64,000 nucleotides of DNA from Bog-473 sp963807675. Lineage in GTDB: Bacteria; Actinomycetota; Acidimicrobiia; Acidimicrobiales; RAAP-2. Each line of letters opens with the position of its first letter. The first letter of the stretch is position 1. The notes under the pieces were generated by a model, which saw only the letters and a program-made list of their open reading frames with translations, ran no database searches and was not told the origin of the DNA. The stretch spans positions 1 to 64,000 of the forward strand of contig CAWECP010000001.1 of assembly GCA_963807675.1 (NCBI GenBank), in the 5' to 3' direction. A program made the position numbers and the translations under genes. Below are positions 53,634 to 62,977 of this stretch, piece after piece.

Positions 53634-54713
53634 ATGGCACAGGATCGCAAGCGCGTCGTGGTGTGGGGCACCGGGTTCGTGGGCCGGATGGTCATCCCCG
53701 AGATCGTCCGCCACCCGGTCTTCGAGCTCGTCGGGGTCGGCGTCAACGCCCCCGACAAGGTGGGGCGCGACGTGGGGGAGATCTGCGGCATCCGCCCCAT
53801 CGGCGTCGCCGCCACCGACGACGCCGACGCGCTGGTGGCGCTCCGGCCCGACGCCCTCGTCCACTACGGGCCGACGGCTGCGCACGCGAGCGACAACATC
53901 GAGCTGATGAGCAGGTTCCTGCGGGCCGGCATCGACGTCTGCTCGACGGCCATGACGCCGTGGGTGTGGCCGGCCATGACCCTCAACCCGCCCTCGTGGA
54001 TCGATCCCATCACCGAGGCCTGCCAGGTCGGCGCCGCCTCGTGCTTTACCACCGGCATCGACCCCGGTTTCGCCAACGACCTCTTCCCCATGACGCTGAT
54101 GGGGCTGTGTGGCGAGGTCCGCTCCGTAAAGGCACTGGAGATCCTCGACTACATCAACTACGAGGGCGACTACGAGGAGGAGATGGGCATCGGCAGGCCG
54201 CCTGAGTTCACCCCCCTGCTCGAGCACCAGGACATCTTGGTGATGTCCTGGGGCGCCACGGTGCCGATGATCGCCCACGCCGTTGGCATCGAGCTCGACC
54301 GCATCACCACCACCTGGGACAAATGGGTCACGCCGGCTCCCATCAAAACGGCCAAGGGGGTCGTCGAGCCGGGCCAGGTGGCTGCCATCCACTTCACCAT
54401 CAACGGCATCCTGAACGGCCAGACCAGGATCGCGCTCGAGCACGTCAACCGGGTCGGCACCGACGCCGCGCCCGACTGGCCCCGAGGCACGCAGGACGAC
54501 GTGTACCGGGTCGAGATCGAGGGTTCGCCCTCCATCACCCAGGAGACCGCCTTCCGGTTCACGGACGGCTCCGGCCGCGACGCCGCGGCGGCCGGCTGCC
54601 TGGCCACCGGGCTGCGCGCCCTGAACGCCGTGCCGGCGGTGAACGACCTGCCGCCGGGTTGGGTCACGACGCTCGACCTGCCGCTGATCCCGGGCGTCGG
54701 CACCATCCGCTGA
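53634..54713 (+). CDS. DapB-like NAD(P)-dependent oxidoreductase
   Basis: The 359-residue protein has an N-terminal Rossmann fold (KRVVVWGTGFVGRMVIPEI) and the actinobacterial dihydrodipicolinate-reductase-like region (GIDVCSTAMTPWVWPAMTL, SCFTTGIDPGFANDLFPMTL). It is not a canonical DapB: that enzyme is about 250 residues. Homologues are frequent in actinobacterial steroid and fatty-acid catabolic clusters. ATG chosen at 53634. Followed 10 bases later by a SnoaL-like gene. Confidence 0.82.
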   Translation: MAQDRKRVVVWGTGFVGRMVIPEIVRHPVFELVGVGVNAPDKVGRDVGEICGIRPIGVAATDDADALVALRPDALVHYGPTAAHASDNIELMSRFLRAGIDVCSTAMTPWVWPAMTLNPPSWIDPITEACQVGAASCFTTGIDPGFANDLFPMTLMGLCGEVRSVKALEILDYINYEGDYEEEMGIGRPPEFTPLLEHQDILVMSWGATVPMIAHAVGIELDRITTTWDKWVTPAPIKTAKGVVEPGQVAAIHFTINGILNGQTRIALEHVNRVGTDAAPDWPRGTQDDVYRVEIEGSPSITQETAFRFTDGSGRDAAAAGCLATGLRALNAVPAVNDLPPGWVTTLDLPLIPGVGTIR

Positions 54714-54723
54714 GCCGCCTGCC

Positions 54724-55167
54724 GTGGACCCCCACGCCGTCCTGGCGCTGTGCCACGAGCATGCCGATGCCGAGGCGGCCTTCGACATCGACCGGGTGCT
54801 GGCCACGCTGGCCCCCGAGCCGCTCTACGAGTTCTATCCGGCCGGCCGGGTCCTGACGGGCTGGACCAGCATCGAGCGCTTCTACCGGTCCCAGTACCCC
54901 GTGTTCGCCAGCCGGGTCGTCGCCTTCGATCTGCTGGGGGAGTGGGTCAACGAGCACACCGCCGTCCAGGAGTACGTCATCGTCCTGCGCGGCGAGTCTG
55001 GTGACTCGCACGCGTACCGGGTGCTGTCCATGATGCCGCTGGACGAGGCCGCCGGGTTGCTCGCGGGCGAGCGGCTGTACTGCGACGAGGCCTTCGTGCG
55101 ATGCCTGCTGGGTCCGCACTGGGAGGAGACGCGGGCCGCCGGTAGCGGGCCTGCCCCGCGGAGCTGA
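54724..55167 (+). CDS. SnoaL/NTF2-like protein
   Basis: A 147-residue protein with the NTF2-like pattern: ALCHEHADAEAAFDIDRVLA, PLYEFYPAGRVLTGWTSIER, FYRSQYPVFASRVVAFDLLG, VQEYVIVLRGES. GTG start 10 bases after the dehydrogenase, so probably co-transcribed. Role unknown; could be an isomerase or hydratase in the same pathway. Confidence 0.75.
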   Translation: MDPHAVLALCHEHADAEAAFDIDRVLATLAPEPLYEFYPAGRVLTGWTSIERFYRSQYPVFASRVVAFDLLGEWVNEHTAVQEYVIVLRGESGDSHAYRVLSMMPLDEAAGLLAGERLYCDEAFVRCLLGPHWEETRAAGSGPAPRS

Positions 55168-55301
55168 CGCCCAGTTCAGGGATTCGTCAGGGTAGGCCAC
55201 AGGACGGGCACGGAGCCGCGCGGACGGGACCAAAGGCCTCTGGTTTCGCAGGGTCCGCAGGCGTACCTTGGCACTACCGATAGTGAATGGAGGCGCGCGA
55301 C

Positions 55302-55616
55302 ATGCTCATCTGCTCGTACTGGAAGTCCCGCCCGCTCTCACCCGACCAGGCGAACCGGATGATGGCGACGTGGGGCAAGGTCGAAGCCAGGCAGGCCGAG
55401 AATGCCAACGTGGACCGGGTCTGTTGGTACCTCTTCAGCGACGGCTCCGGTGGCTTCACGGTCAACAAGGCCACCGACGTCGATGCCGCCAACGCGTTCG
55501 AGCTCGAGGTCAGCCTGGCGCTGAGCGAGTTCATCGACATCGAGTCGAAAGTCGTGCTCGACCTCGACACGGCCATGCCAGCCATCCTCAAGGGGATGGA
55601 GCTGATCAACAGCTGA
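55302..55616 (+). CDS. Small uncharacterised protein (ferredoxin-like fold pattern)
   Basis: 104 residues from the ATG at 55302, preceded by GGAGG. The order strand (MLICSYWKSRPLS), helix, strand (DRVCWYLFSDGSGGFTVNKA), helix with DVDAANAFELEV, and strand is reminiscent of DUF3303-type small proteins. No catalytic motif seen. Stands alone. Confidence 0.6.
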   Translation: MLICSYWKSRPLSPDQANRMMATWGKVEARQAENANVDRVCWYLFSDGSGGFTVNKATDVDAANAFELEVSLALSEFIDIESKVVLDLDTAMPAILKGMELINS

Positions 55617-55667
55617 AGAGTCCCCTGCGGGGCGGCGGCCGCTCGCCGGGGCGCCCGGCGACTGACC

Positions 55668-55994
55668 TCAGCGCCATCCGACCCGGCGCAGCACGTGCGC
55701 ACGGCAGCGTCCGGCGCGGGTGCGCTCGCAGGCGCATTCCGGGTCGGCCAGGCAGCCGCACGAGATGGCCTGGCCGTGGCACGCCGGGCAGCGCTCGATG
55801 CAACAGCCCGGATGGTGCACCCCGCCGAGCGGCGTCCCGCAGTCGCGGCAGTCCTCGGGCTCGTAGCGGTGGCGCGGGCGGGGTTCCTGGCCCCAGCGGA
55901 TGGGGGCGTAGGCCTTGCCGCCGATCATCATCGGGTCGGTCAGGCAGCTGATCCCATCGGTCATTTCGCCGCCACAGTGCGAACAAATGGCCAT
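55668..55994 (-). CDS. Cysteine-rich zinc-ribbon protein
   Basis: A 108-residue protein with at least five CxxC-type pairs: CSHCGGEM at the start, CRDCGTPLGGVHHPGCCIER, CPACHGQAISCGC and CACERTRAGRC. It matches a widespread short hypothetical family with an HHPGC-x4-CPxC core that should bind several zinc ions. The ATG at 55994 (MAICSHCGG) was chosen; the longer frame overlaps the divergent SDR start region. Function unknown. Confidence 0.75.
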   Translation of the reverse strand: MAICSHCGGEMTDGISCLTDPMMIGGKAYAPIRWGQEPRPRHRYEPEDCRDCGTPLGGVHHPGCCIERCPACHGQAISCGCLADPECACERTRAGRCRAHVLRRVGWR

Positions 55995-56096
55995 GACCCT
56001 CCAATGCTCGACGGTGCTGCCGATCATCTCAGGCCGGTGTGACGGCGGCGCGGATGGCCCGAGTGTCGGCGAGCGCGACTGCCCTACGCTGCGGCC

Positions 56097-56918
56097 ATGA
56101 CGACAACCCAGAAGGAAGCGGAGAAGGTCGCCCCAGCCGGGCTGCTGGCCGGCAAGGTCTGCGTGGTCTCGGGCGTCGGCCCGGGCCTCGGCCGTCAAGC
56201 GGCGCGCGCGCTGGCGGCGCAGGGCGCGGACCTGGTCCTGGCGGCGCGGCGCCAGTCGAACCTCGACGAGGTGGCGGCTGAGGTGCGGGAGATCGGCGCG
56301 CGCGCCATCGCCGTGTCGACCAACATCACCGACGCCGAGGCGTGCGCCCGCCTCATGGCGGCCGGCGCGGAGGAGTTCGGCGGCATCGACGTCCTGGTCA
56401 ACAACGCCTTCCGGGTGAGCACGTTCCAGAGCTTCGAAGACGTCGATCTCGCCAACTGGCGCAAGGTCATGGACGTCAACCTCTTCGGTTCGCTCCAGAT
56501 GACGCGGGCCGCCCTGCCGTTCCTGCGCCAGCGGGGTGGCGGTTCCGTGGTGATGGTGGCGTCGATGGTGGCGCGCCAGCCGCAGCCGCTGCAGGGTGGC
56601 TACGCCATCTCGAAGGGGGCTCTGCTCACCGCCACCCGCGTCCTGGCCTACGAGCTCGGGCCGTCCAAGGTCCGCGTCAACGCCGTGGTCCCCGGCTGGA
56701 TGGCCGGACCCTCCGTCGACATTTACATCGACATGGAGTCGACCGGCCGCGGCGTGCCCGGCCAGGAGGTGGCGGACGAACTCAACGCCCGCGTGCCGCT
56801 GGGCCGCATCCCGAGCGACGAGGACGTCGCCGGGTCGATCGTCTACCTGGCCTCTGACTTGTCGTCGGCCATGACCGGGCAGGCCCTCGACACCAACGGC
56901 GGCGAAATCTTCGCCTGA
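56097..56918 (+). CDS. Short-chain dehydrogenase/reductase
   Basis: A 273-residue classical SDR: cofactor motif VSGVGPGLGRQAARAL (TGxxxGxG-like with Ser-Gly-Val start), NNAF, catalytic region VVMVASMVARQPQPLQGGYA with Tyr and Lys (GGYAISKGAL), and NAVVPGW. The C-terminal ALDTNGGEIFA is usual. Substrate unknown; neighbours suggest lipid or alcohol oxidation. Confidence 0.9.
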   Translation: MTTTQKEAEKVAPAGLLAGKVCVVSGVGPGLGRQAARALAAQGADLVLAARRQSNLDEVAAEVREIGARAIAVSTNITDAEACARLMAAGAEEFGGIDVLVNNAFRVSTFQSFEDVDLANWRKVMDVNLFGSLQMTRAALPFLRQRGGGSVVMVASMVARQPQPLQGGYAISKGALLTATRVLAYELGPSKVRVNAVVPGWMAGPSVDIYIDMESTGRGVPGQEVADELNARVPLGRIPSDEDVAGSIVYLASDLSSAMTGQALDTNGGEIFA

Positions 56919-56924
56919 TCCCGC

Positions 56925-58775
56925 TCAGGTCCCCTCGCCGCCACTGGCCGTGCAGGCGCGGGGGTCCCACGGGGCCAGGGGCTCGACCACGGGCGTCGGC
57001 GACGCGAAGGCGCTGTTGCCCGTGTTGCCCGTGTCACCCGTGCTGCCCGTGCTGCCCGACGTCGGGCTGGCCGTGGTCGTGGTGGTCGTCGCGGCCGGGT
57101 GGCCCGACCCTTGGTGGTGGCCCGGGGTCGAGGTGGTGCTCGATGCTGGCGGGGCCGGCGGGTTGACGCTGAAGTCGGTGCCGGTCACGACCGTGACCTC
57201 CGAGCCGGGGCTCACCTGCGACGGGTCATCGGCCATGATCACGGCACCCGACAGGGAGTTGGCGACCGCCTGCGCCGCCGCGAGCTCGGCGGGCGACTTG
57301 GACGAGTAGTCGACGACCGTCTCGGCCTCCTGGCCCACCGGGGGGCTGTCGCCGACGGTCCCGATCTTGAAGCCCAGGGTCTGCAGACTGTGGGCCGTGT
57401 CCGTCGCTTGGTTGTACACGCCGGAGCCGTTCAGCACCGATACGGTGACCGAGGACGGCGCCGGCAGCGGCCCACCCGAATACGTGTCGTCGTCGCTCGA
57501 GCTCAACCCGAGGAACTCGTCCACCGCTTGGTGGTCCTGCGGCTCGGCCGGGAACTCGATGTCGCCGTAGCTGCCGCCCTGGTAGGTGTAGTCGCCGAAC
57601 TGGTCGACCGCCACGGGCAAGGTGAGCTGTGGTGCCGAGTTCACGTCCACGCTGTGGTAGTCGAGGACCATGCCGATCATGCCCGTGGCGGAGAAGCCCG
57701 AGTCGACCACGAGCTGCCCCACGACGCCCGCCACCAGCGATTGATCGGTGATGGGGTTGCCGAGTCCCTTCTCTTTGACCGCCGTGGCCAGCACGCGCAG
57801 GAACTCGTGGTCTCGCCGGATGCGCGCGATGTCGCTCTGCGCTTCCTGCGGCCAGTAGTTGGGGTCGTTGGTCGTCACCCCCGGGCCCTTGTACTGGACG
57901 TGCCGTGCTCGCACCACTTGCAGGGCCTGGGTGCCGTTGAGCTGGATGCACCCCGTCGTCTGGATGTTGAGGCCCGAGTAGGCGTCGAAGACCGGCTCGG
58001 GGAAGTACATCTTGATGCCACCCAGGGCGTTGACGACGTTGATGAAGCTGTCGAAGTTCAGCTCCACGAAGTGCTGGATCGGGATGCCAAAGTCCTCCTC
58101 GATGGCGGCGATGAGCTGGTCGGGGCCCTGGTAGAGCGCGGCGTCGATCTTGTTGGCGCCATCGGAGCGGGCGTTGGGCACGAACAGGTCGCGGGGGATG
58201 GAGAGGATCGACAGCGTGTCGTTGGCCGGGTTGAGATGCAGGATCATGACGACGTCGCTGTTCACGCCGTTGACGCCCTGCGAGCAAATGCCGTAGGCGG
58301 CATTCTGGACCTTCAGCGCGCAGCGCGACGTCGACCCGATCATGAGGATGTTCTGCGTGCCGGCGTCGGCGCCCTTGCCCGGGGCCGAGGTCAGGTTGCG
58401 CAGGTCGATCCGGTGGATCTCGTGGTTGAGGTACCAGGCGTAGCCCGCCGTCCCGGCGACCAGGACCACCACGACGAGACCGAGGGTGCCCAGGACCCAG
58501 AACACGGTCCGCCTGCGCGAGCGCTCCTTGGGGGCGGCGTGCGCGCCCCGCTTTTTGCCCTGCGCCGCATCGATCTGGCGCCCCAGCTCGTGCAGGCCCT
58601 TCTCGACCGGGTTCTCTGCCGGGTCGGCCCCGGTTGGCGCGCCGGACCCCGCTGCCGAGGCGTCCGCCGCCGCGCCGACGCCGGCTGCCGCGACCGGGTT
58701 CTCCGCGTCGATCTGGCGTCCGAGTCGGTGCAGTCCCTTCTGGACGGGGTCGTTCTCGGGGTTCGTGGGGCTCAT
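56925..58775 (-). CDS. LCP-family (LytR-CpsA-Psr) glycopolymer ligase with LytR_C domain
   Basis: The 616-residue protein attaches secondary polymers to peptidoglycan in related families. Order: cytoplasmic N-terminus of 90 residues, one span (about 91-113), LCP domain (about 140-370: NILMIGSTS, NSDVVMILHLN, LSILSIPRDLFVPN, VRARH), linker, LytR_C-like domain (about 455-540: VSVLNGSGVYNQATDTAHSL), then a Thr/Gly/Pro-rich tail. The N-terminus contains two copies of an NPVEKGLHELGRQIDA motif (residues 9-24 and 55-70). Convergent with the SDR gene. Confidence 0.9.
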   Translation of the reverse strand: MSPTNPENDPVQKGLHRLGRQIDAENPVAAAGVGAAADASAAGSGAPTGADPAENPVEKGLHELGRQIDAAQGKKRGAHAAPKERSRRRTVFWVLGTLGLVVVVLVAGTAGYAWYLNHEIHRIDLRNLTSAPGKGADAGTQNILMIGSTSRCALKVQNAAYGICSQGVNGVNSDVVMILHLNPANDTLSILSIPRDLFVPNARSDGANKIDAALYQGPDQLIAAIEEDFGIPIQHFVELNFDSFINVVNALGGIKMYFPEPVFDAYSGLNIQTTGCIQLNGTQALQVVRARHVQYKGPGVTTNDPNYWPQEAQSDIARIRRDHEFLRVLATAVKEKGLGNPITDQSLVAGVVGQLVVDSGFSATGMIGMVLDYHSVDVNSAPQLTLPVAVDQFGDYTYQGGSYGDIEFPAEPQDHQAVDEFLGLSSSDDDTYSGGPLPAPSSVTVSVLNGSGVYNQATDTAHSLQTLGFKIGTVGDSPPVGQEAETVVDYSSKSPAELAAAQAVANSLSGAVIMADDPSQVSPGSEVTVVTGTDFSVNPPAPPASSTTSTPGHHQGSGHPAATTTTTTASPTSGSTGSTGDTGNTGNSAFASPTPVVEPLAPWDPRACTASGGEGT

Positions 58776-59022
58776 GGTGCGGTGCGGTGTGCGGCGAACG
58801 ACCTGTTGTTCTCGGACGACGCCCTCGCCCCCGTGACGGCTCCGGATCGGGCCGCCGGAACCGCTGGACAGACTACCGATCGTGCCCCGGGAATGGCATT
58901 CAGGCCCGACCGGGGGGAGGACCTGGTGCGACCTACGGTACCACCAGGTCCTCCGCTCCTATGAGGACGCTCGTGGTGCCCCGGCCTCGCCCGGCCGGGC
59001 GAGAGGACGAAACTGACACCTC

Positions 59023-59535
59023 ATGGCTGCCAGAAGCGCCGGGCTTCTCCTCTACCGGAGGTCCCCACCGGGAGACGCCGTCGAGGTGTTGCTGGCGCAC
59101 CCCGGCGGGCCGTTCTGGGCGCGCCGGGACGCCGGGGCCTGGTCCGTGCCCAAGGGCGAGTACGAACCGGGCGAGGACCCGCTCACCACCGCCTACCGCG
59201 AGTTTCGTGAGGAGACCGGCTTTGATCCACCGACCGGGACGCCTCTGCCCCTCGGGGAACTGGTGCAGCCCGGCGGCAAACGCGTTATGGCCTGGGCGCT
59301 CGAGGGCGACCTCGACCCCGCCGGTGCGACGAGCAACACCTTCGAGATCGAATGGCCCCGCGGCTCGGGGAGGCTGCGGTCCTTTCCCGAGGTGGACCGC
59401 GTCGAGTGGGCCGGGCTGGCTCTGGCGCGCACGAGGCTGCTCAAGGGTCAGGTCCCGTTCCTCGACCGGCTCACCGACGGGCTCGGGGGCGGTGCGGCGG
59501 CCGGCGCGGTCCGGCCCGGCGGAGACGCCGGCTAG
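59023..59535 (+). CDS. Nudix hydrolase
   Basis: A 170-residue Nudix protein. The Nudix box reads GEYEPGEDPLTTAYREFREE then TGF, matching G-x5-E-x7-REUxEExGU. The N-terminal strand (SAGLLLYRR) and WSVPKGEYE are typical of the group hydrolysing nucleoside-diphosphate derivatives such as Ap4A. The C-terminal 25 residues are Gly/Ala-rich. Substrate not predictable. Confidence 0.9.
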   Translation: MAARSAGLLLYRRSPPGDAVEVLLAHPGGPFWARRDAGAWSVPKGEYEPGEDPLTTAYREFREETGFDPPTGTPLPLGELVQPGGKRVMAWALEGDLDPAGATSNTFEIEWPRGSGRLRSFPEVDRVEWAGLALARTRLLKGQVPFLDRLTDGLGGGAAAGAVRPGGDAG

Positions 59536-59652
59536 AGCGAACCGGCCAACAGAGTCACAAGAAATGCCCCGCGACCCGCTCAAGGCCGGGCCGCTGTGTG
59601 CCGATGTAGTGATACGGCACAAGTGTGCGGTCGGGCGACTCCAAGGGGAAGC

Positions 59653-61191
59653 ATGGCAGCAGGCGATGACGACGTAAGTGTCGGCCTGCAGCGTCGTCGC
59701 CCCATGTTCGTGCGGTTCTCAGCCTTCGTGGCCGTTGCCGTCGCGGCTCAGGCCAGCGGCGCCCTGCCGCCGGGGCCGCACGACCCCGCCTTCTACTGGG
59801 CCTCGACGGGTGTGCTGGCCCTGGTCGTCGCATCCATGTTCCTCCCCTGGGCGAGGCTGCCGCGCTGGACCGTCCTCGCCGTCACCCTGGCCTATCTGAC
59901 CTCGGTCTGCCTGCTCCTGATCTCGGGTGGCACCGACCCGAGCGTGCCCAGCACCGCCGGCGGTCTCTCGGCCTTGGTCCTGCTGCCGGTCGTCGGCATC
60001 GCCCTCACCTACCGGCGCGCCTATTCGGTGGTGGTCGTGGCCGCGGCCATGGTCAGCCTCACCGCGGCCGGCATCGTCGCCCAGAGCAGCGAGGCCACCA
60101 ACGTGCGCCGGCTGTTGTTGTGGACGGCCGTGTCCATGGTCGTCACCGCGGGCATTTACAGGTTGCGCGGGCGGCTCGAGGGCAAGGTGCGCGATTCGGA
60201 CGAGCTGGCCCGGCTCGGCCGGCTCATGAGCGGTGCCACCCAGTCGCTCACGTCGCGGCGTGATCCGAAGGATGTGATCGTCGAGGGCACGCAGGTCATG
60301 GCGGACCTGGCCGGCAGTGTGTGCAGCCGGTCGGTGTATCTGCGGGTGCACGACGAGGTCGTGGTGCAGGAGGCCGTCGCCGACGAGGTGGTATCGACGC
60401 CGACCAGTTACCCCCTCCGGGACAATCCCTATGTGCGCCGGGTGTTGGAGACCAAGCGGCCCGTGCTGGCCGAGATCGACCGCACCCGCATCGGTCCGAC
60501 GTTGCGCAGCATGGTCGAGGAGGCCCACCTCACCCACGCCGCCTGGATCCCCATCGCACCCGAAAGCGAGCTGCACGGCGTCATTTGCGTGGCCAGCCGA
60601 GGCACCCCGATCTCCGAGGACGCCTTTGCCCGCTACCGCGCCCTGGGGAACGTCGTGGAGCTGGCCCTGGGCAACGCGCTGGCCCACCACGAGCTCGAGA
60701 TCCAGGCCAACACGGATGCCCTGACTGGCCTCGCCAACCGCCGCGGTCTGGACCTGTATCTACAATCTGACCGCACGCGGGGCCTCACCGCCGTCCTTGT
60801 CATGGACATCGACGGCCTCAAGGCCGTCAACGACACCCACGGCCACGCCGCCGGCGATCGCATGCTGGTCGGCGTGGCCCGAGCCGCTTCAGCCGTCCTG
60901 CGGGGCGGTGACCTCCTCGCCCGCACGGGCGGCGACGAGTTCGTGGCCGTCGTGAACGACGCGGACGACCTCGATGCCCGCCGGGTGGCCGAGCGCATCA
61001 CCGCCGCGGTCGGACGGGTGAACGTCCAGGGCGTGCACGCGGACGTGAGCATCGGCTTCGCCTCGTCCACCGACGGCAAGTTCGACCGGACCCGGCAGCT
61101 GGCCGACGAGGCGATGTACCGGGCCAAGGCGGGCCGTCCGCTGCGGGCCCAGCGTGACCGTCCGAGGCTCGGCTTGCTGCAGAGGACCTGA
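59653..61191 (+). CDS. Membrane GAF-GGDEF diguanylate cyclase
   Basis: The 512-residue protein has about six hydrophobic spans in the first 170 residues, a GAF-like domain (about 190-350) and a GGDEF domain (about 360-505): NTDALTGLANRRGLDLYL, MDIDGLKAVNDTHGHAAGDR and the active-site motif TGGDEFVAV. It should synthesise c-di-GMP in response to a membrane or ligand cue. The retained GGDEF signature suggests activity. The start is the ATG at 59653. Confidence 0.9.
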   Translation: MAAGDDDVSVGLQRRRPMFVRFSAFVAVAVAAQASGALPPGPHDPAFYWASTGVLALVVASMFLPWARLPRWTVLAVTLAYLTSVCLLLISGGTDPSVPSTAGGLSALVLLPVVGIALTYRRAYSVVVVAAAMVSLTAAGIVAQSSEATNVRRLLLWTAVSMVVTAGIYRLRGRLEGKVRDSDELARLGRLMSGATQSLTSRRDPKDVIVEGTQVMADLAGSVCSRSVYLRVHDEVVVQEAVADEVVSTPTSYPLRDNPYVRRVLETKRPVLAEIDRTRIGPTLRSMVEEAHLTHAAWIPIAPESELHGVICVASRGTPISEDAFARYRALGNVVELALGNALAHHELEIQANTDALTGLANRRGLDLYLQSDRTRGLTAVLVMDIDGLKAVNDTHGHAAGDRMLVGVARAASAVLRGGDLLARTGGDEFVAVVNDADDLDARRVAERITAAVGRVNVQGVHADVSIGFASSTDGKFDRTRQLADEAMYRAKAGRPLRAQRDRPRLGLLQRT

Positions 61192-61199
61192 CCCGGACA

Positions 61200-61366
61200 A
61201 CCCCGGTGCCGGGGCGAAGCCGCGGCCCGGCCTCGGTGAGCCGGCTGCCCTCGATGTCCAGGTCCGGCACTATCCGGCCGAGCGGGCCGGGAAGCCACCA
61301 CACCGCTCCGCCAAAGACGTACATGGTTGCCGGGACGATCGTCGTTCGGATCACGAAGGTGGTCAC
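61200..61366 (-). pseudogene. Remnant of an MMPL/RND transporter C-terminus
   Basis: About 55 codons on the minus strand encode FVIRTTIVPATMYVFGGAVW followed by WLPGPLGRIVPDLDIEG, the distinctive last transmembrane segment and tail of MMPL-family lipid exporters. The 1-kb or longer body of the gene is missing upstream. It lies beside tRNA-Pro, a common site for recombination. Confidence 0.5.
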
Positions 61367-61438
61367 GCGTCATCAAGCGCCAAATGCTCGAAGGGCTTCG
61401 AGGGACTGGCCCCCAGCGGCCTGAAAGGGACTTGCGAG

Positions 61439-61513
61439 TCGGGCTGCCCGGATTTGAACCGGGGACCTCTGCGTCCCGAACGCAGCGCGCTAACCAAGCT
61501 GCGCCACAGCCCG
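61439..61513 (-). tRNA. tRNA-Pro(CGG)
   Basis: Complete cloverleaf on the minus strand: acceptor CGGGCTG/CAGCCCG, D stem GCGC/GCGC, anticodon loop ttcggga (CGG) on stem CTGCG/CGCAG, T arm CCCGG TTCAAAT CCGGG. CCA not encoded. Confidence 0.95.
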
Positions 61514-61553
61514 TCCACTCCCCGGAGGAAGCGGGCCTCACCTTACCCCGGCG

Positions 61554-62507
61554 TCAGCCGGCGATTTCCCCGGTGCCATTGACCGAGGGCACCGCGCCCC
61601 GGCCGTCGGTGTCCCCGCCGTCCGCCGGCCGCACTCCCGGCGCGCCTTCTCCGACGAAGGTGGCGACGACCTGTGCCACTCGCCGCTTGTCCATCTCGAC
61701 GACGCGCAGGTTCCAGTCGCCTACTCGCACCTCTTCACCTTCGGTGGGGATGTGGCCGAAGCGCGAGAACAGCAAACCACCCAGGGTGACGTACTCGCCC
61801 TCGGGGATGTCCATTCCGAGCCTCTCGCGGACGTCGTCCACGTTCGTCTGCCCCTCAACGAGCCAGCGGGTGTTGTCGACCCGCACGATGACCGCCTCCT
61901 CCCCTTCGTCGAACTCGTCGTGCAGGTCGCCCACGAGCGGCTCCAGGAGGTCCTTCACCGTGAGCATGCCCGCCACCCCGCCGTATTCGTCCACCACCAC
62001 GGCCACGGCTCGCCGGTGCTTGCGCATGTCGGCCAGCGCCTCCAGGACCCCGAGGGACTCCGGGACCAGGTAGGGCTGGCGCACCTTGCGGGAGATCTCG
62101 AGCGGGCTGGGGTCGGTGGCGTCGCGGTCGCCTTCGGTGCGGGTGCCCGGTTCCCGGCCGGTCCGGAAGATGTCATTGACGAAGAGGACACCGATCAGGT
62201 CGTCGAGGTCGCCGACCACCACCGGGAAGCAGCTGTGTCCCGAGGTGCGTACGGCCTGGGCGATGTCGTCGGCATGCACGGGGATCGTCAGGTAGGTGAC
62301 GTCGGTGCGCGGCGTCATGACCTCGCGTACGTCCATCTCGCGTAGGTCGGCCAGCGCCTCAATGATGATGCGCTCCTGCTCGGACGCCTCGGCGTCGAGC
62401 GACGAGGCGTTCTTCCCGTTGGCGCCGCCGCCGTCCTCGGTACGACGCCAGGGCCTGCGTGACCGCCGGCGGGATGGCTCGGAGGATGTCTCCCGGCGGC
62501 GTGGCAC
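61554..62507 (-). CDS. CorC/HlyC-type CBS-domain protein
   Basis: A 317-residue protein with a tandem CBS pair (about residues 60-195: REVMTPRTDVTYLTIPVHAD, DLIGVLFVNDIF, RRAVAVVVDEYGGVAGMLTV KDLLEP) and a CorC_HlyC domain (about 210-290). It lacks the N-terminal DUF21 membrane domain of full CNNM/YfjD transporters, so it resembles cytosolic CorC. Role in Mg/Co homeostasis is inferred. It starts close to a receiver-protein gene downstream. Confidence 0.88.
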   Translation of the reverse strand: MPRRRETSSEPSRRRSRRPWRRTEDGGGANGKNASSLDAEASEQERIIIEALADLREMDVREVMTPRTDVTYLTIPVHADDIAQAVRTSGHSCFPVVVGDLDDLIGVLFVNDIFRTGREPGTRTEGDRDATDPSPLEISRKVRQPYLVPESLGVLEALADMRKHRRAVAVVVDEYGGVAGMLTVKDLLEPLVGDLHDEFDEGEEAVIVRVDNTRWLVEGQTNVDDVRERLGMDIPEGEYVTLGGLLFSRFGHIPTEGEEVRVGDWNLRVVEMDKRRVAQVVATFVGEGAPGVRPADGGDTDGRGAVPSVNGTGEIAG

Positions 62508-62518
62508 GGACCCGCCGG

Positions 62519-62977
62519 TCAGGTGCCGGGTCCGGTTCCCGCCTGGAGCTGGGTTTCGGCTCCGACAAGCACCGGCACGGGAGTGAAGGAGTCGTCGTGG
62601 TACGTCCCGTCCTCGACCAGCAGCGTGGCCACAGCACGGCGCAGACGCAGGGGGTCGAGCGGTTTGACGAGCCAGCCCTCCGCCCCGGACCGGCGGGCGA
62701 GGAAGACGTCGGGGCGGCGGTCGAGCAGCATCAGCACGGGGATGTGGTCGATCGCGTCGTAGGACTCCTGCAGCCGGAGCTCGAGGCAGACCGCCATCCC
62801 CCCCATGTTCCCCATCTGCATGTCGACGATCACGAGGTCGGGAGACTCCTCGGCCACGAAGGAGACCACCTCGGGCCCGGTCGTGACGGTGGCCACCTCG
62901 ATGTCCGGACCGCTGATCACCGCCTCGATCTCGCGCCGGAGGGTGGAGGCGTCGCTCGCCACCAGGATGGTCTGCAC
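62519..62977 (-). CDS. Stand-alone response-regulator receiver protein
   Basis: A 152-residue receiver from the GTG at 62977: ILVASDASTLRREIEAVISG, the phospho-acceptor Asp in LVIVDMQMGNMGG, and the Lys in GWLVKPLDPLRLRRA. The acidic residues at the first strand end are atypical (ASD instead of DD), so phosphorylation may be altered. There is no output domain. It is 12 bases from the CBS gene in the same direction, so co-expressed. Confidence 0.8.
   Translation of the reverse strand: MQTILVASDASTLRREIEAVISGPDIEVATVTTGPEVVSFVAEESPDLVIVDMQMGNMGGMAVCLELRLQESYDAIDHIPVLMLLDRRPDVFLARRSGAEGWLVKPLDPLRLRRAVATLLVEDGTYHDDSFTPVPVLVGAETQLQAGTGPGT

Noticed and set aside
57099..58964. 621-codon open frame on the plus strand
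   Set aside because: Antisense to the LCP gene; its composition (Arg/Val/Asp-rich, no domain) is that of a GC-rich shadow frame, while the minus-strand product has clear LCP motifs.
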